From assembly GCA_022605955.1 (NCBI GenBank), contig JAKCOZ010000003.1, forward strand, positions 55,800,179 to 55,864,178: DNA of 64,000 nt, in the 5' to 3' direction. The stretch comes from Rallus limicola. Taxonomy: Eukaryota; Chordata; Aves; Gruiformes; Rallidae. The notes beneath the pieces are model-generated. The model did no database searches. It saw only the letters and a program-made list of their open reading frames with translations, and was not told where the DNA came from. Numbering within the stretch: the first letter of the stretch is position 1; each line of letters begins with the position of its first letter. This document shows positions 33,081-45,441 of the stretch, in pieces. A program made the position numbers and the translations under genes.

Positions 33081-36000
33081 TCCTTTTTTTAGGACCCTTT
33101 TGCATTTCTAACATTGCCAAGGTGGAAGAAGAATGGCAGAATGTTTCTTCTCCCCAGTCCTTCAGGAGTAAGATAAAATTCCCTAGTGTCTTTACAGAAC
33201 GAGTGAACACATCTGTATTTTTGCATGACTGCTGCTACCACTTTTTTCTACAGTGAAGGATGTTTTATCACGTGGCTCTGATTGGTTATTCATAAATGAA
33301 TTAATTTGTAATTGATGCTGTGCCACAAGGAAAATGCTGGTGAGTTTGAATTCAACTGAAATAATTTTAACAGCCAGGCCTTGGCATTAGCTTATTATCA
33401 GAAGAACATTTCCTTTGTCATTGGAATTAAAGTAACAGAAAGAGACACAGGGTTAAAAATTCAGTCTAAAGGAAATGTTATATGTAATTTTGAACACATT
33501 TTTTTATTCCATCAGCTACTGTTAGTATGAACCTAAGTTATGAAATGCACCAGAAGAGTAAATCTTTGTATTCTAAGTGTTACACAGCATGGCCCTTGAT
33601 CAACGGGCAATTTTAAGTCCACAAGCTAGGTTTTGTTTCTCTGCTACATGCAGACCTTGCACTGGAAAAAAAAAAGGAAGAGCTGTCAAGCTGAAATACC
33701 CTTGGCATTTGTTACCCACCCACCCCCCCCCCAAACAGCAGTAGTAATGATTTTCCTCAAAATAATAAATCGGTGCCTTCTGTTCTTTCTTAAAATTCCC
33801 CAAATTTTACACCATTTACCTTCAGTTATAAATTTGCTGTGTTTTAGAGCTGCTTTATGTTACTTATAAACCCGCTAATAAATAGTAGTTGTATTTTTTT
33901 ATATATCTCTATATATCACACACTGATATTTGCTTCTGTGTTCATGTAATTATTTTGCATTAGTGTTACCTAATGTATTGAGTTTTGCTGGGGAAGGGGG
34001 TGTGTGTCTTGATGAGCAGGAAACCAGGTGTGCTATTGCTTAGTGCAGCATTAAGGAAACCTTCGGAAAAGCAGAAGAGAAGTCACTGTATTCCTTTTGA
34101 TGGAGATGTTAGGTAGATTTCTAGGCCGTTTGTAAAAATAGTTTTGTTTAATCAAAACTAATTTAAACCATTTATATTAGTCACTATGGGTGAACAGTCT
34201 GTGTGAAAGTGGATTTGTGTCCTGAAACACTTGCAAGGGTAACTGACCAAGTCAGACTGCAGGCTGTTGCCACACCCACCGCAGAGACAACCCCTCTGTC
34301 CCAGGTTGCTCCTCTCCTTCGCAACAGTTCCTACCCGGGAGCTGCAGAAGCTGGTAGCCGTGAGCTCTGGTAGGGGACCCACAGTAAGGAAATGAAACCA
34401 AAGACAGCAGCCTTCCTGACATAAGGAATGTGCCACATCACAGTGCTGGTAGTTTCACTTGTACACATTTCAGTTTAAGTTGTTCATAGACAAACAGCAG
34501 CAACTTCCTTGCATATATTTCTGCAGACAATTTAGAAGCAAATTTTGTGATGACTGCTCCAAAAATAGGATGTGTTTCTGGGCCAGATGGATATGATTCA
34601 AATAATAAGGCTTTATCAATATATTTTCAATAAAATGATCTATGTCTTTTTGTCCATTTACCTGTATACAATGTGTAGACCCAAGCACTCGGTTATTTCC
34701 TTGTCTTACTGTGGAAGCACAGTTGGGGCTTAGGGAGTTTTGAATCAGAATACTCTAGCTAGCAGAAGCTTTAAGCACAAGTCATTTCTGTTTCATTAGG
34801 CTCTGGAGAGTCTTACCTTCTCCCAGTTGTGTTTTGTTAGTGTGAAAGTTTCATCTTTGGGGTGGACATTCTGTGTCCCTTGTACATTAAGCATAAATAA
34901 GCAGAGCAGATGCACATACAACTTCATGCCATAAACATCTATGCATATGATTTATTTATCAATTTTCCCAAAGTAAAAAACAATTTAACAACTTAAATTT
35001 ATCATTTTTTACCAAAGTAAAAATAATTTAACATACTTTTGCATCTTAGATTTACATATATAAATGTTGACCAAGTGATATTTACAGTAATTTTATATGA
35101 CTGCAGAGACAGCAGCAGTGTTTCATGCATTATTCTGGTATTTGACTTCCCTCAGGTTGGATGACAGTATGCTTCTGCTTCATGTACCTGACCCAGATAC
35201 CTCAGCTGGGTTCAGCAGCCTAAATGACAGACTTCTAGAGTCCCCCTGTATTTAGTGTGTACCTAGTCAGTCTGTTCTGTGGTGCTTAAATCATGATTTA
35301 TCTCTTCCTAAGAAAAGTGTCTACTTCTGATTTAATGAATTGCATTCTAGTCACCACAGCTCATACAAGCTAGATGGAAGCTTAACTGAAACTGGGATCG
35401 TGAATTTGGCTAGTCTTCCTATCATTCACCATGATTTCCTGTTGCTGGCATAGGAAACTACTAGGAATACTTCAAGGAGCATTTTATCCAGGAGATTCTG
35501 AGACACATGAAAAAGTGAAACAACTAAAGGTATTTCTCCTGAGGCACTTAACATCACTTCTAGACTGACATATTTCAGTAGATGGATAATTGACTTTTTA
35601 AAACCAATTGTAACTTTTAAAATGCAGAATAAATGTTTATTGTAAAATTAGCCTATCTTCTTTCTCAAAATCAAGCTGTCCAAAGCCATGAGTTTCACTG
35701 CAGAAGATTTAACAATTGCATTTAGTACATTTACCATGGCTGAAAATTTCAGCACTAAGTCTTGGCTTCACCTAACATTTATTTACAAAAAATATAATTT
35801 GCTCTATCTCCAGTGGATGGGGACTTGGAGCATGAAATGTGTTAAGAGGCTGACTGTCCCTCTTCCTTCCCCGAAAGTTGGCTTAGAAGAGACTCGTACT
35901 TGCCTACCCTACAGCGCAGCCTGTGCTAGGTGCAGTCAGTCTCTCTTAACGGTAGGATACGTAAGAGCTGATCGGCTGTCATTGTCATGGTAAGTGGTTC

Positions 36001-38395
36001 CTGCGCTAGAAGCCTCCGACATTTCTTTCCAGTAGTAGCAGGGAGAGGTGGGCTGTACTCGCTGCTACCCTCTGCACGCTCAGTGCTGGAGTGATCAGGG
36101 AAGCCGTGGCTTGAGTTGGTGGTCTGTGGGGCTCCGTGCTTCAGCAGTGGGGTGAGAGCTTGCTTCTGTTCAAAACAGAATCCTGAGTTTCAACAAAAGA
36201 GGTTTTTTCCCAAAACATTTCTGCCACTGAAGGTCTTGTTGAATGATCAAATTTCTTGATGACTTGTTCAGGGTAAGAAAACCAGTTTGGCTGTGACTTG
36301 ATTTACAGGGAAGTATTCCTGCTGTCTGTTTCAAAGGAGTGGACATAGGCACGTTTCTATGGTCCTCTGCTGCCCCAATTAGCTCTGCAAAAACTGCTGT
36401 GTCTCCTTAGCTATCATCAGTGTGAGCATTTTCCCTCTGAACCGAACAGATACAAAGGTTTGGAAATACCAAGTGCAACTTCTTTTGCCTTTGGCACATA
36501 GGTGTTCACACTCACCCGTGATGGTTATGGAAGTTACTCAACAAAGGATGGAGAACGTTTCAGACTAGGCATCCACCGAGGATTTCATCAGGGTCTGTCC
36601 AAACCACTCACACAAAGGGGCTGCAGATGCATCACTTCTGGAAGAAACTGATACCAGAAAATAGGGCATTGAAAAAACAAAGCTTTGAAGACAGAATTGC
36701 TTTGCTCCAGCTCTTTTCTCCACCCAGCTACTCTACTGCCTAGCTTGCAGGAGGACTGGCCTTTTAGTGAGTCCCCGCACAGTGCACACGTTCTCCCAGC
36801 TGATGTGGGAGACCAGGTTTCAGGTGCACAGCTGAAGGTGAGTTGCATGAGCACAGCAGAATGCTCTGTTCCTGAGCTGTTGATGGTAGGTGATGCCAAC
36901 GGTGCGGGGGGAGGAGGGGTGGGGAGGCTAGGGGGCTGAGGGAGGGGGGAAGAGGGAAGCGTCTCTCAAAAGGGGGGTTATTGACTGAAGCTAGAGAACA
37001 TGTTCTTTCCCTGGCACGGGTGATGTTTTCTTACGCCAGGTTATCACTCCAGTTTCCCTGGCAGGAGTAACTTTATTGAAGGAGATAAAAGCTTTGTTTT
37101 TCAGTTGAGATTCCTGCTGATGTGGCATACTGACATAATTACATCTACAGAGGTAACAAACATTGATTTTCTTGGTGTAGTGAGAACAGCTGGCTCTAGA
37201 ATTTTCCAAGTTTGCTGTATAGCCAGGCCTGGGGGGGGGGAAATCGCATCAGAATACTTTGTGTTGAAGGTGTTTGAAAACGTTTTCCTGTCAGGTTGTC
37301 AGATCTGCTATTTCTGCTTGCTTTCTATCCCAAGGTAACCCCTACTTCAGGTCTTCAGAAGTAATGGAATAGTCTACTTCATGGAGAAGGGCAGGACTTG
37401 CAGAGGTACATAGAGGAGAAAACAAATTACCAACCTTCTGGTAACTGCTAGGCTTTCAAAATTGGAACAGGTGAACCAGAGGTCTTTCACAACATACACA
37501 ATACATTTCACTGCTGTTGAGTGTGATTTCCTTTCATAATTTATCAAAGAAAAACTTAGTGCCTGACTTGTTTTCTTCCCTCTGATGTTTCTATCTCCAC
37601 CACTTTCCTGGTGACAGCATTTCGCTCGTATCTCCAAAGTGCTTTGCAAGCATTACCCAGCCTCACTAGGTCCCTAATTAGTGTACAGGGGAAAAGTATT
37701 TGTCTGCATTGTCTTGTGTGAACAAGTGGGGGTCTGGGACAGATAAGCATGATCAATAGTAAATTCTTCAAAGCTGAAGCCATAGAGGTGACTAGGAAAT
37801 GTTAGGATGAAGTGTAGTTTTTCAAGAAAAAACTTCTTTAGAGAGGAGCTCATTTAAAACTGTAATTGCCAGCTTGGATTTTCATGGTTAAAGGATACAT
37901 ATCAGTGACTTCCTGCTGGCTGGCTGACCTAAGGTGATGAAATATTTGGGGGTTTAAGACTATGAAAAGAAAGCAGACTATTGCAACAACTTTCCAATGC
38001 CAGGAAATCATCTTTGGAATAGTGATGAGATACTAAGATACCAAGTTCACTTGCCAAAGTAAATCACGTCCTGGCCACAAGTTACTCAATAAATACAAAT
38101 GTGCAAGAATCCTCTGCCATCCAAGTATCTGATGGACTGGAAACTATTGGATAGTGTGAAAAAAAGAAAAAGCAAGCAGTGAAAGAGATTACAGCAGCAA
38201 GGGTGACATCCTCTGGGTGGCTCAGAACCACCCTGGGAAGGACAGTCGGCACTTAAATGCAAAGATCTCTTATTCCTGTTTGGTTTTTATGGCAACCCAA
38301 AGACTGGATCCCTGAAGTGGACAAGTCAGGGTGTCCCATCTTCAACTGGCAATGTACAGCCTGTGGTACCTGGATGAAATGAAAGGAGTACTTAC
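33081..38395. other. intergenic, nothing recognised
   Basis: About 5.3 kb without a gene or repeat I can name. Small items only: C-rich runs near 33725, an AT-rich patch at 33890-33920 and G-rich runs at 36905-36975 and 37232-37240. Open frames here are short and lack splice support or family resemblance. Confidence 0.5.
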
Positions 38396-38545
38396 TTAGA
38401 ATCAGGGAATTGTTTTGGTTGGAAAAGACCTTTAAGATCAAGTCCAACCATTAATCTAGCACTGCCAACCACCATTAAACCATGCCCCTAAGCAATAGAA
38501 TCATAGAACTGTTTTGGCTGGAAAAGACCTCTACTTGCCCAACTT
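38396..38545 (-). mobile_element. two short CR1 3'-end remnants
   Basis: AGAATCAGGGAATTGTTTTG (from 38399) and AGAATCATAGAACTGTTTTG (from 38498) are each followed by GGAAAAGACCT. These are reverse-complement CR1 3' ends, roughly 100 and 45 bp long, lying head to tail. Confidence 0.7.
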
Positions 38546-39648
38546 CACGTAGTTAACATAACCTAAAAGAGATTTGAGTTCAAATTTATTCCTGTTTATT
38601 TTCCCGGATCAAATTTTAATGTGTTAAATCTCTGTAGACCTAATCTGCTAGCCACAACGTGAACCTGCTTCACTGCAACTTCCATAGTGCAACCTTTACT
38701 GCCAATGAGCAGCACTTAGTGATTAGGCCAAAACCAGCAACGAAAGCTCTTCCTGGTGTTAGTGAGAACTGCAGAAGCAGTTAACAAGAATCTTATTAAT
38801 AATTTATTTGTTCTGGGTAGTGCAGGAAAGGTTCAGTCACTCATTATGTCAGCTGTTGTGTAACAGACAGACCCTGGCCAAGCTGTCTCACAATATAAGT
38901 AATCTGTTTGATACCTTGTAGATAACATTCAACTACAAAAATACAAAGATAGAGGAAGTGATTCTGATCTTGTTTAACTTCAAGTAACGTACTTTACAAA
39001 TGCAAATTAGAACTAACAAATGAAAATTAGTAGTTGGTTTTTTTTGGGAATATTAGCATTTCCCATACCCCTTGGACTTGTGGAACTCGTGCATCTGGTA
39101 TTCCAAAAAGAGCTGCCAAGAATAACCCCTCACATTGTTTTAAAAATTCTCTTTAAAAAAATAAATTTAAAAAAATCTTAGATTTTCCAGACAGTGACAT
39201 CATGGGGGAGGTCAGGTAGGATCATGTCCAGCTCATGCACCATTTTACTGTTCAGAAATCTACTGTGTATGTCTCCCATTGTTAATAAAGTATGGCCTTT
39301 TTTAGGTCAGGGTGGATTTCCTACAAATGAGGCAGTAGAAATTAACCTGGCTGCAGTCCTACCTACCATGTTTCATCATGACACACGATGGATTTGAATA
39401 CTGGAGTTCTTTTCTGCCATTCTGGGAAAAAGGAACTGAAAATAAATGAAAAAGGTGTGAGAAAGAAGCTATTTTGGGCGAGTGCTCACTGCGTGCTGAC
39501 TTTCCCCACTTCTGCCAAGCTACCTGGCAGCTCCTGACAGGATGGATATTGAAAGGAAACTTATGCAAATACCCAGGACAAAAACACACCACTCTTTCTC
39601 CACAGGCATGGCAACTACTGGTATGGCAAGGATTCTTTGTTAGAGCCA
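38546..39648. other. intergenic, nothing recognised
   Basis: AT-rich, with an A-rich low-complexity patch at about 39150-39180. No gene is supported. Confidence 0.5.
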
Positions 39649-39962
39649 CCACATACCATAAAAAAGCTGAGAGAAAGGAGTAAGAAATGGTATGAAATTA
39701 ACATTTCTGTTCATCTTCCAGAGCAATCACTGTGTGCCACAGCCCCGCTTCCTGCTAAGTATCTGGATATCACCTGCTGATGGGAAGCAGAGAATAAATC
39801 CTCTGGTTTTCCTCTGCTTCTGGGCACAGAATTATTAAACTGCCTTTTCCTGCATCTGCACGTGGTGTTTTTTTCACCGTATTTCTCTCTGTCCAGATGA
39901 GGAGGGGTATGGTAGAGCACCTTGGTGGGCACCTGCCCTCCAACCAAGGTCAACCCACCACA
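39649..39962 (+). repeat. 5' LTR of the ERVL provirus, truncated
   Basis: It begins at the CATACCATAAAAAAGCTGAG block, shared with 44413 onward, and ends CAACCCACCACA. Compared with the 3' LTR it lacks about the first 250 bp of U3. It contains GAGAATAAATCC, the poly(A) region. Confidence 0.8.
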
Positions 39963-39970
39963 GTCCTTGC

Positions 39971-39990
39971 TGGTGCCAAATGTGGGGCAT
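39971..39990 (+). other. ERVL primer binding site region
   Basis: TGGTGCCAAATGTGGGGCAT lies eight bases after the LTR. It has the form expected of an ERVL primer site; I cannot assign the tRNA with certainty. Confidence 0.5.
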
Positions 39991-40789
39991 AAGTCAACGG
40001 CAGTTTTGTATGAAGCATGCTATATAGCTACAGCAGTTATTAAGTGCCAAGCTTCTGTGTAGGTCATGGAGTTTGTTGGCTGCACTGCTTATCTCTTCAT
40101 TTCGCTGAGCTCGGGAACATGTTAATACAAATAATGTCCATGTGCTTTGCCCTGGTGTTGATGACCTTGCTGTGCTCAGGAAGTTATTTTGTGGAAAGGA
40201 TGAAGGAACTTGGGAGCATGCTAGTACAAATAATGGCTCTGTGCTTTGCCCTGGCATGGATGACCTTGCTGCCCTGAGAGACCTATCTTGTGGAGACAAC
40301 AGGAAATACCTATCTCTCTTCCTACCCAGCACTGATGTAGATGGTTTTATTGTGCTGACTCTTGAGGTCTTTGTTCACCCTAATGTGACCTGTTTAATAC
40401 TACTAAGTAGTACTGTTAACATGTTACAGGTTTTGTGGTATCTGATCATGGCCTGGTGTAAGGGAAAACAGTTTTTGATGAGGGAACACTGAAAGGTGCC
40501 CTGAGGTGGATGTTCTCTGAGTGGCAAGGTGTGTGAAAGCATTTGGGCAGGTTCCTAGGACAGTTATCACCTCCTATTGCCTGGAACTTTACACCTGCAC
40601 AGGCAAACAACCCTGGCAAACTGACACACCACATGCCTTGTCTACCCCAGTGAAGAACGGCAGCTTCTAGCACTGTACCCATCCAGCTCAGTGCCTGTCA
40701 AGCCACAGCACTTCCAGAGGACCCAAAGGGCACCTGAGGACAACATGGTTGACATAGGGACTCAAACAACACAGTAATTGCCCCAGTTA

Positions 40790-43730
40790 TGAAAAAGAAA
40801 CTGTGGATGTTGGGAACAATGGGTCCCTATCATCAATTAGTAAGGGAGGAGGAGGAAGAAGAGGAAAGATTTGATCAGGAAGCCAGTCCTTTGGCAAAGA
40901 ACTGGGAGGAAGAAGTGAGAGAATTCAGACACAGGAAGAAGAAATTACCTGCTCACTGACCTCATCAGAACTTCCTGACAAGCAGGAAGATTACAGCTGC
41001 CATCCACGTGAGCTGATTGCTGCCTGGGTGTTCTGATGCTGGGGTAACAGAGTGGACAGTCAGCAACTGGATGGTAGGGAAGCCCAGCAGTTGGATTCCC
41101 TTGCTTAGAAACCAGAGAATTGAGAGACGAATTGGAAAAGAGGCAGCAATGTGCAGTCTCTGGGAGACAGCTCCCATCAAATGTCAGGGCAAGATACCCA
41201 TTTAAGGAAGATCTTGTGAACTCCTCAGGGAAGTGGATTACTGCAGCAGAAGGCATCTGGTACCTTAGAGAATGAACAGTAGAAGTCATCTACAGTGATC
41301 TAAGTGATGATGAGGTCTCCAAAGATCCAGAGGATGTCCTGTGTACAGAGGCCATGCAGAGGAAAGTGATTCAAAGTGCCCCACCAGCATACTCATAAAA
41401 CCTTGGCAGTGATGTGTTACCCAGGTACAGATACACCAGCTGTGGAGACAATGTCTTCTTGGCTCCAATACTTCAAGAAAATCCCTATGGCCCAGCACAT
41501 GGGTTGTCAGGGGCACCCCAGGAAATTGGTCCTCTCCTGCTTCAGCCAGAGGAAAGTAGAGCTTGAGGCACATGCTGCGTGGCGCACTCTGGTTCTTCTT
41601 ACATGATCAAAGGCGAATCCACCTTTAAGCTGGAAGCCCAAGTATTTAAACTGAGAGGGAAGACTACTGTTTAAAAAGGGGTTAGCACAGCTGTAGAGGC
41701 GCAAGAGGGCAACCAGTGATCTCCCAGACATAGAACTGAAATCACCTCCCTTGATCCGAGTGAGGGGATTTCTTGTCTAGCATTGCAAGGGTCAGACAGT
41801 GAATGAATACTCTGAACAGGAAACAGAGGGTCCCTGTCTTTCACCAGGAGGAGGAAAGGGATGACTGGGTATACTGGACTGTGTGGATTCAATGGCCCAG
41901 CACATCAGACCCACAAATGCACAAGGCTTTGGTAGGCAGTGGTGCACGGTGTACACTGATACCAATAAGGCATAAGGGCACAGAACCCATCTGGATGTCT
42001 GGAGTGGCAGGGGGATGCCAAGGACCATCTAAATTGGAAGCTGAGGAAAGCTTAACAGGGGACAAGTGGGAGAATCACCCCATTGTAACTGGCCCAGAGG
42101 CTCATTTCATTGGTATAGACTGCCTCAGGAGAGCGTACTTCAAGGACCCAAAAGGGTACTGGTGGGATTTTAGTGCAGCCACTGTAAATACAGAGAAGAT
42201 CAGTTACCTACCCTGCCCAGCCCCTCAGAAGATCCCTGCATTGGATTGCTGCAAGGTGAACAGCAGGTGCCGACTGCTACCGGGACAGCGCACTGGTGGC
42301 AGTATCAAACAATGCAAGACTCCCCAGCTCCCTTCCATGAGCTGAGTCATCAACTGAAGATCCAGGGAGTCATCACCAAGACTCACTCACCTATTAACAG
42401 TCTCATATGGACAGCACGACAGTCTGACTGAGGGTGGGGGTTAACGTTAGACTATTGTGGGCTGAACAAAGCGATGCCACCACTGAGTGCTACAGTACTC
42501 GAGATGTTAGAGCTATACTATGAACTGGATTCGAAGGCAGATAAGTGGCATGCCACAACTGGCACTGCCAATGCAATTCTCAGTTCCTTTGGTGGCAGAG
42601 TGCAGGCCTCGGTTTGCTTTCACACAGAGAGGTGTCCGGTTCACCTGGCATTGACTGCCCCAGGGTGGAAACAGAGCCCCACCATTTGCCATGGGCTGAT
42701 TCCAACTGCACTGGGAAAGCCTGATGCCCCTGAACATCTACAGCACATCAAAGACACCATTGTGTGGGGCAATAAGACAGTAGGACTGTTTGAGAAGGGA
42801 AAAAGAATAATTCAGATTCTTCTAAAGGCTGTGAAAACCAAAGTGGCTCCAGTGCACCTGAAATGGAAGTGTAAAGTTTAGATGTTTGTAGCTTGATGGA
42901 CCCATGAAACATCAGGATATCTAGGGAGAGATGCAACACATAGATGGGATTGTGATCGAGGGGTGGAGCTGACCATGGAGGCCACCACATAGGTCACTCA
43001 TTAATGTGAAACGTGCTGCAATCGAGTGAGCCACAGCAGTAAAATCTTCCTGGAACAGAGGGTGGTGGCTGGATTTTTGATATGGTGAGGCCCAGCAGAA
43101 TGAGTATATTGGATCACTGCCATGAACACACCAAGGCTCTCAAGAGCTATGTACTCATTTCTGTGGCTGGAGACATACCCAGAAAATCAAGCCCCTGCCT
43201 GAAACACCATCCTAAGCCTTGGAAGACAAATTCTGTGGTGACATGGCACTCCAGCAAGAACTGAATCAGACATAACTGCATAAATTCCCGGGCAAAGAAA
43301 CACAGTGTTGTGCGGGTCTATTTTTCCCTTTGTCACCACAAGCCCCTGGAAAGATTGAGAGATATAATGGACTGTTAAAGACAATGTAGAGGGTATGGAA
43401 GTACTGGAATACAAATTTAGCAGAAGCCGCTTGGCTGGGTAACACCAGAGGATCTGCTAACTGTCCTGGTCCTGCCCAAACAAAACCCTTACATAGTGAG
43501 GGAGGAGGTAAGGTCCCTGCAGTGCATGGGGGGAAGTGGCTGGGGAAGGTGGTGTGGATTGCCTTGGGAAAAAGCAAACTATTCCTGGGATTGTCTTTGT
43601 TCAAGGACCTGGCTGTACTTGGTGGGTAATGCAGAAGGATGGAGAGACCTGCTGGGCCCCTCAAGGAGATCTGACCTTGGGGAAGAAATAAGCTGTGATG
43701 TGGCTTGTATGTTGTAGAAAGTTTAGTAAC
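40790..43730 (+). pseudogene. ERVL gag-pro-pol remnants
   Basis: A gag-like region lies at about 40790-41400 (acidic EEEEEE stretch, LLRNQRIERRIGKEAAMCSL). A protease-like stretch at about 41920-41965 reads VGSGARCTLIP, where D-T-G would be expected. RT at about 42655-42870 reads GWKQSPTICHGLIPTALGK, and the YIDD box is replaced by HIKD. Integrase at about 43335-43390 reads PQAPGKIERYNGLLKTM, with its catalytic Glu, followed by a stop. Multiple stops and frameshifts; not functional. A minus-strand open frame across the integrase is a shadow. Confidence 0.85.
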
Positions 43731-44162
43731 AGGAATGACCTGCAATGACGAAAAGTGAGTTTCACAAGGAACAGATGAGAGGAATGATGACCTCAACCAA
43801 GCTTGGTGTTGGTGCCCAACAATCTGACAAACTGTTTCCTAGTCCTGAGCACCCATCTTGACAGAAGGGGCCCAAGTCATGGCCTGCTTGTGAATATCTG
43901 ATGGAGCAGAGGAAGCCCCTGGAACAGAAGACCAGTATCTGTCTGTTAAAGGAGAGAGGGTAGTAGCTATATAGATTTGTATGTTGAGTATAAAGATGGT
44001 TTGTACTTTAAGTACGCACTTCGGGTTTAAGTGTCGGTAAGAAGGGATTTCAGCAACGAGAATTAAATACAATGGCACAGTTAGAAGATATAACTATATA
44101 TATGGATTAAATTAACAAGGGACCTGAGCACGATGCAGATGGTATGAAATAATGGGTGGAGA
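43731..44162 (+). other. ERVL 3' non-coding region before the LTR
   Basis: No coding trace. It ends in a weak purine tract (ATGGGTGGAGA) before the LTR start TGGTATTGGG at 44163. Confidence 0.5.
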
Positions 44163-45441
44163 TGGTATTGGGTCTGGTTGAGACGGAGCTGGTTTCCCCC
44201 ACGGCAGCCCTCTCGGCGCTGTGCTGCGCGTGGGCTGCCAGCAAGGTGCAGGTAACGCACTGGGGGTTTGGCTGGCACAGCACCAAGGGTGTCTCCCTTC
44301 GACATTCCCCCTACCCTTCACCAGCAGGCTGGTGGGGGGCAGAGGGAGGGGGGCAAGATCTTGGGAGGGGACACAGCCAGGACTGCTGGCCCAAACTGGC
44401 CAGAGGGATACCCCATACCATAAAAAAGCTGAGAGAAAGGAGGAAGAAATGGTGGTGTTTGTGTTCATCTTCCAGAGCAATCAGTGTGTGTGCCACAGCC
44501 CGGCTTCCTGCAAAGTGTCTGGATATCACCTACTGAAGGGACGCACAGAATAAATCCTCTGGTTTTCCTCTGCCTCTGGGCACAGTCTTGGGGCAGAGCG
44601 GCAGGAGAGCTGTCCCTGGGAGAAGGACCTGGGAGTGTGAGTGGACAGCCGGCTGAACAGGAGCCAGCAGCGTGCCCAGGTGGCCAAGAAGGCCAATGAC
44701 ATCCTGGCCTGTGTCAGGAATAGCCTAGCCGGCAGGACCAGGGAGGTGATCTTACCCCTGTACGCAGCTCTGGTGAGGCAGCACCTCAAACACTGTGTTC
44801 AGTTTTGGGCCCCTCAATACCAGAAGGACGTTGAGATGCTGGAGTGTGTCCAGAGTAGGGTGATGAAGCTGGTGAAGGGCTTGGACCACAAGTCCTGTGG
44901 TCTGCAGCTGAGGGACCTGAGGCTTTTTAATCTTAAGAAAAGGAGGCTGAAGGGACACCTTATAGCTCTCTACAACTACCTGCAAGGAGGGTGTAGAGGG
45001 GTGGGGTTGGTCTCTTCTCTCAGGTAACAAGCGATAGGATGAGAGGAAATGGTTTCAAATTGCACCAGGGGAGATCTAGGTTAGGTATCAGGAACAATTT
45101 CTTTACTGAAAGGGTAGTCAAGTATTGGAACAGGTTGCCCAGGCTGGTGGTGGAGTCACCATCCCTGGAGGTATTTAAAGGCATGTAGATGTCGTTGTGC
45201 TTGAGGACATGGTCTAGAGGTGGGCTGGGCATGGTTAAGTTGTGGTCAGACTTGGTGATCTTAAAGGTCTCTTCAACCTAAGTAATTCTATGATTCTATG
45301 ATTTTGTTTTATTAATCTGCCTTTATCTTGACATGCAAGTGTTTTTTTTTTTCCATCTTACCTTTCTCTGTCCAGCTGAGGAAGGCTGTGATAGAGCAGT
45401 GTGGCGGGCACCTGCCCTCCAACCAAGGTCAACCCACCACA
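44163..45441 (+). repeat. 3' LTR of the ERVL provirus, split by a CR1
   Basis: LTR segments 44163-44585 and about 45305-45441. The break lies after GGGCACAG. The right part resumes at TTTTATTAATCTGCC, matching ATTATTAAACTGCC of the 5' LTR. It ends CAACCCACCACA. Confidence 0.88.
44586..45304 (+). mobile_element. CR1 LINE, 5'-truncated, inside the ERVL LTR
   Basis: About 720 bp. The frame from about 44641 reads [20 protein letters not shown] and ends near 45027; this is the C-terminal end of CR1 ORF2. It ends with the CR1 tail ATTCTATGATTCTATG at 45285-45300. The frame is open for 128 codons, so it is moderately young. Confidence 0.92.

Larger units (their letters stand above)
39649..45441 (+). 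mobile_element. decayed avian ERVL provirus
   Basis: Truncated 5' LTR (to 39962), primer site near 39971, gag-, protease-, RT- and integrase-like traces in order, then a 3' LTR (44163-45441) interrupted by a CR1. Both LTR ends read AACCAAGGTCAACCCACCACA-type sequence; the pair differ by many substitutions and indels, so the insertion is old. All genes carry stops and frameshifts. Confidence 0.88.

Noticed and set aside
35688..35993. 101-codon open frame as a possible gene
   Set aside because: No recognised domain, no flanking splice structure, and it lies in intergenic DNA; its length is within chance for this AT content.
43266..43796. 176-codon minus-strand open frame
   Set aside because: Antisense to the ERVL integrase remnant and without independent support.
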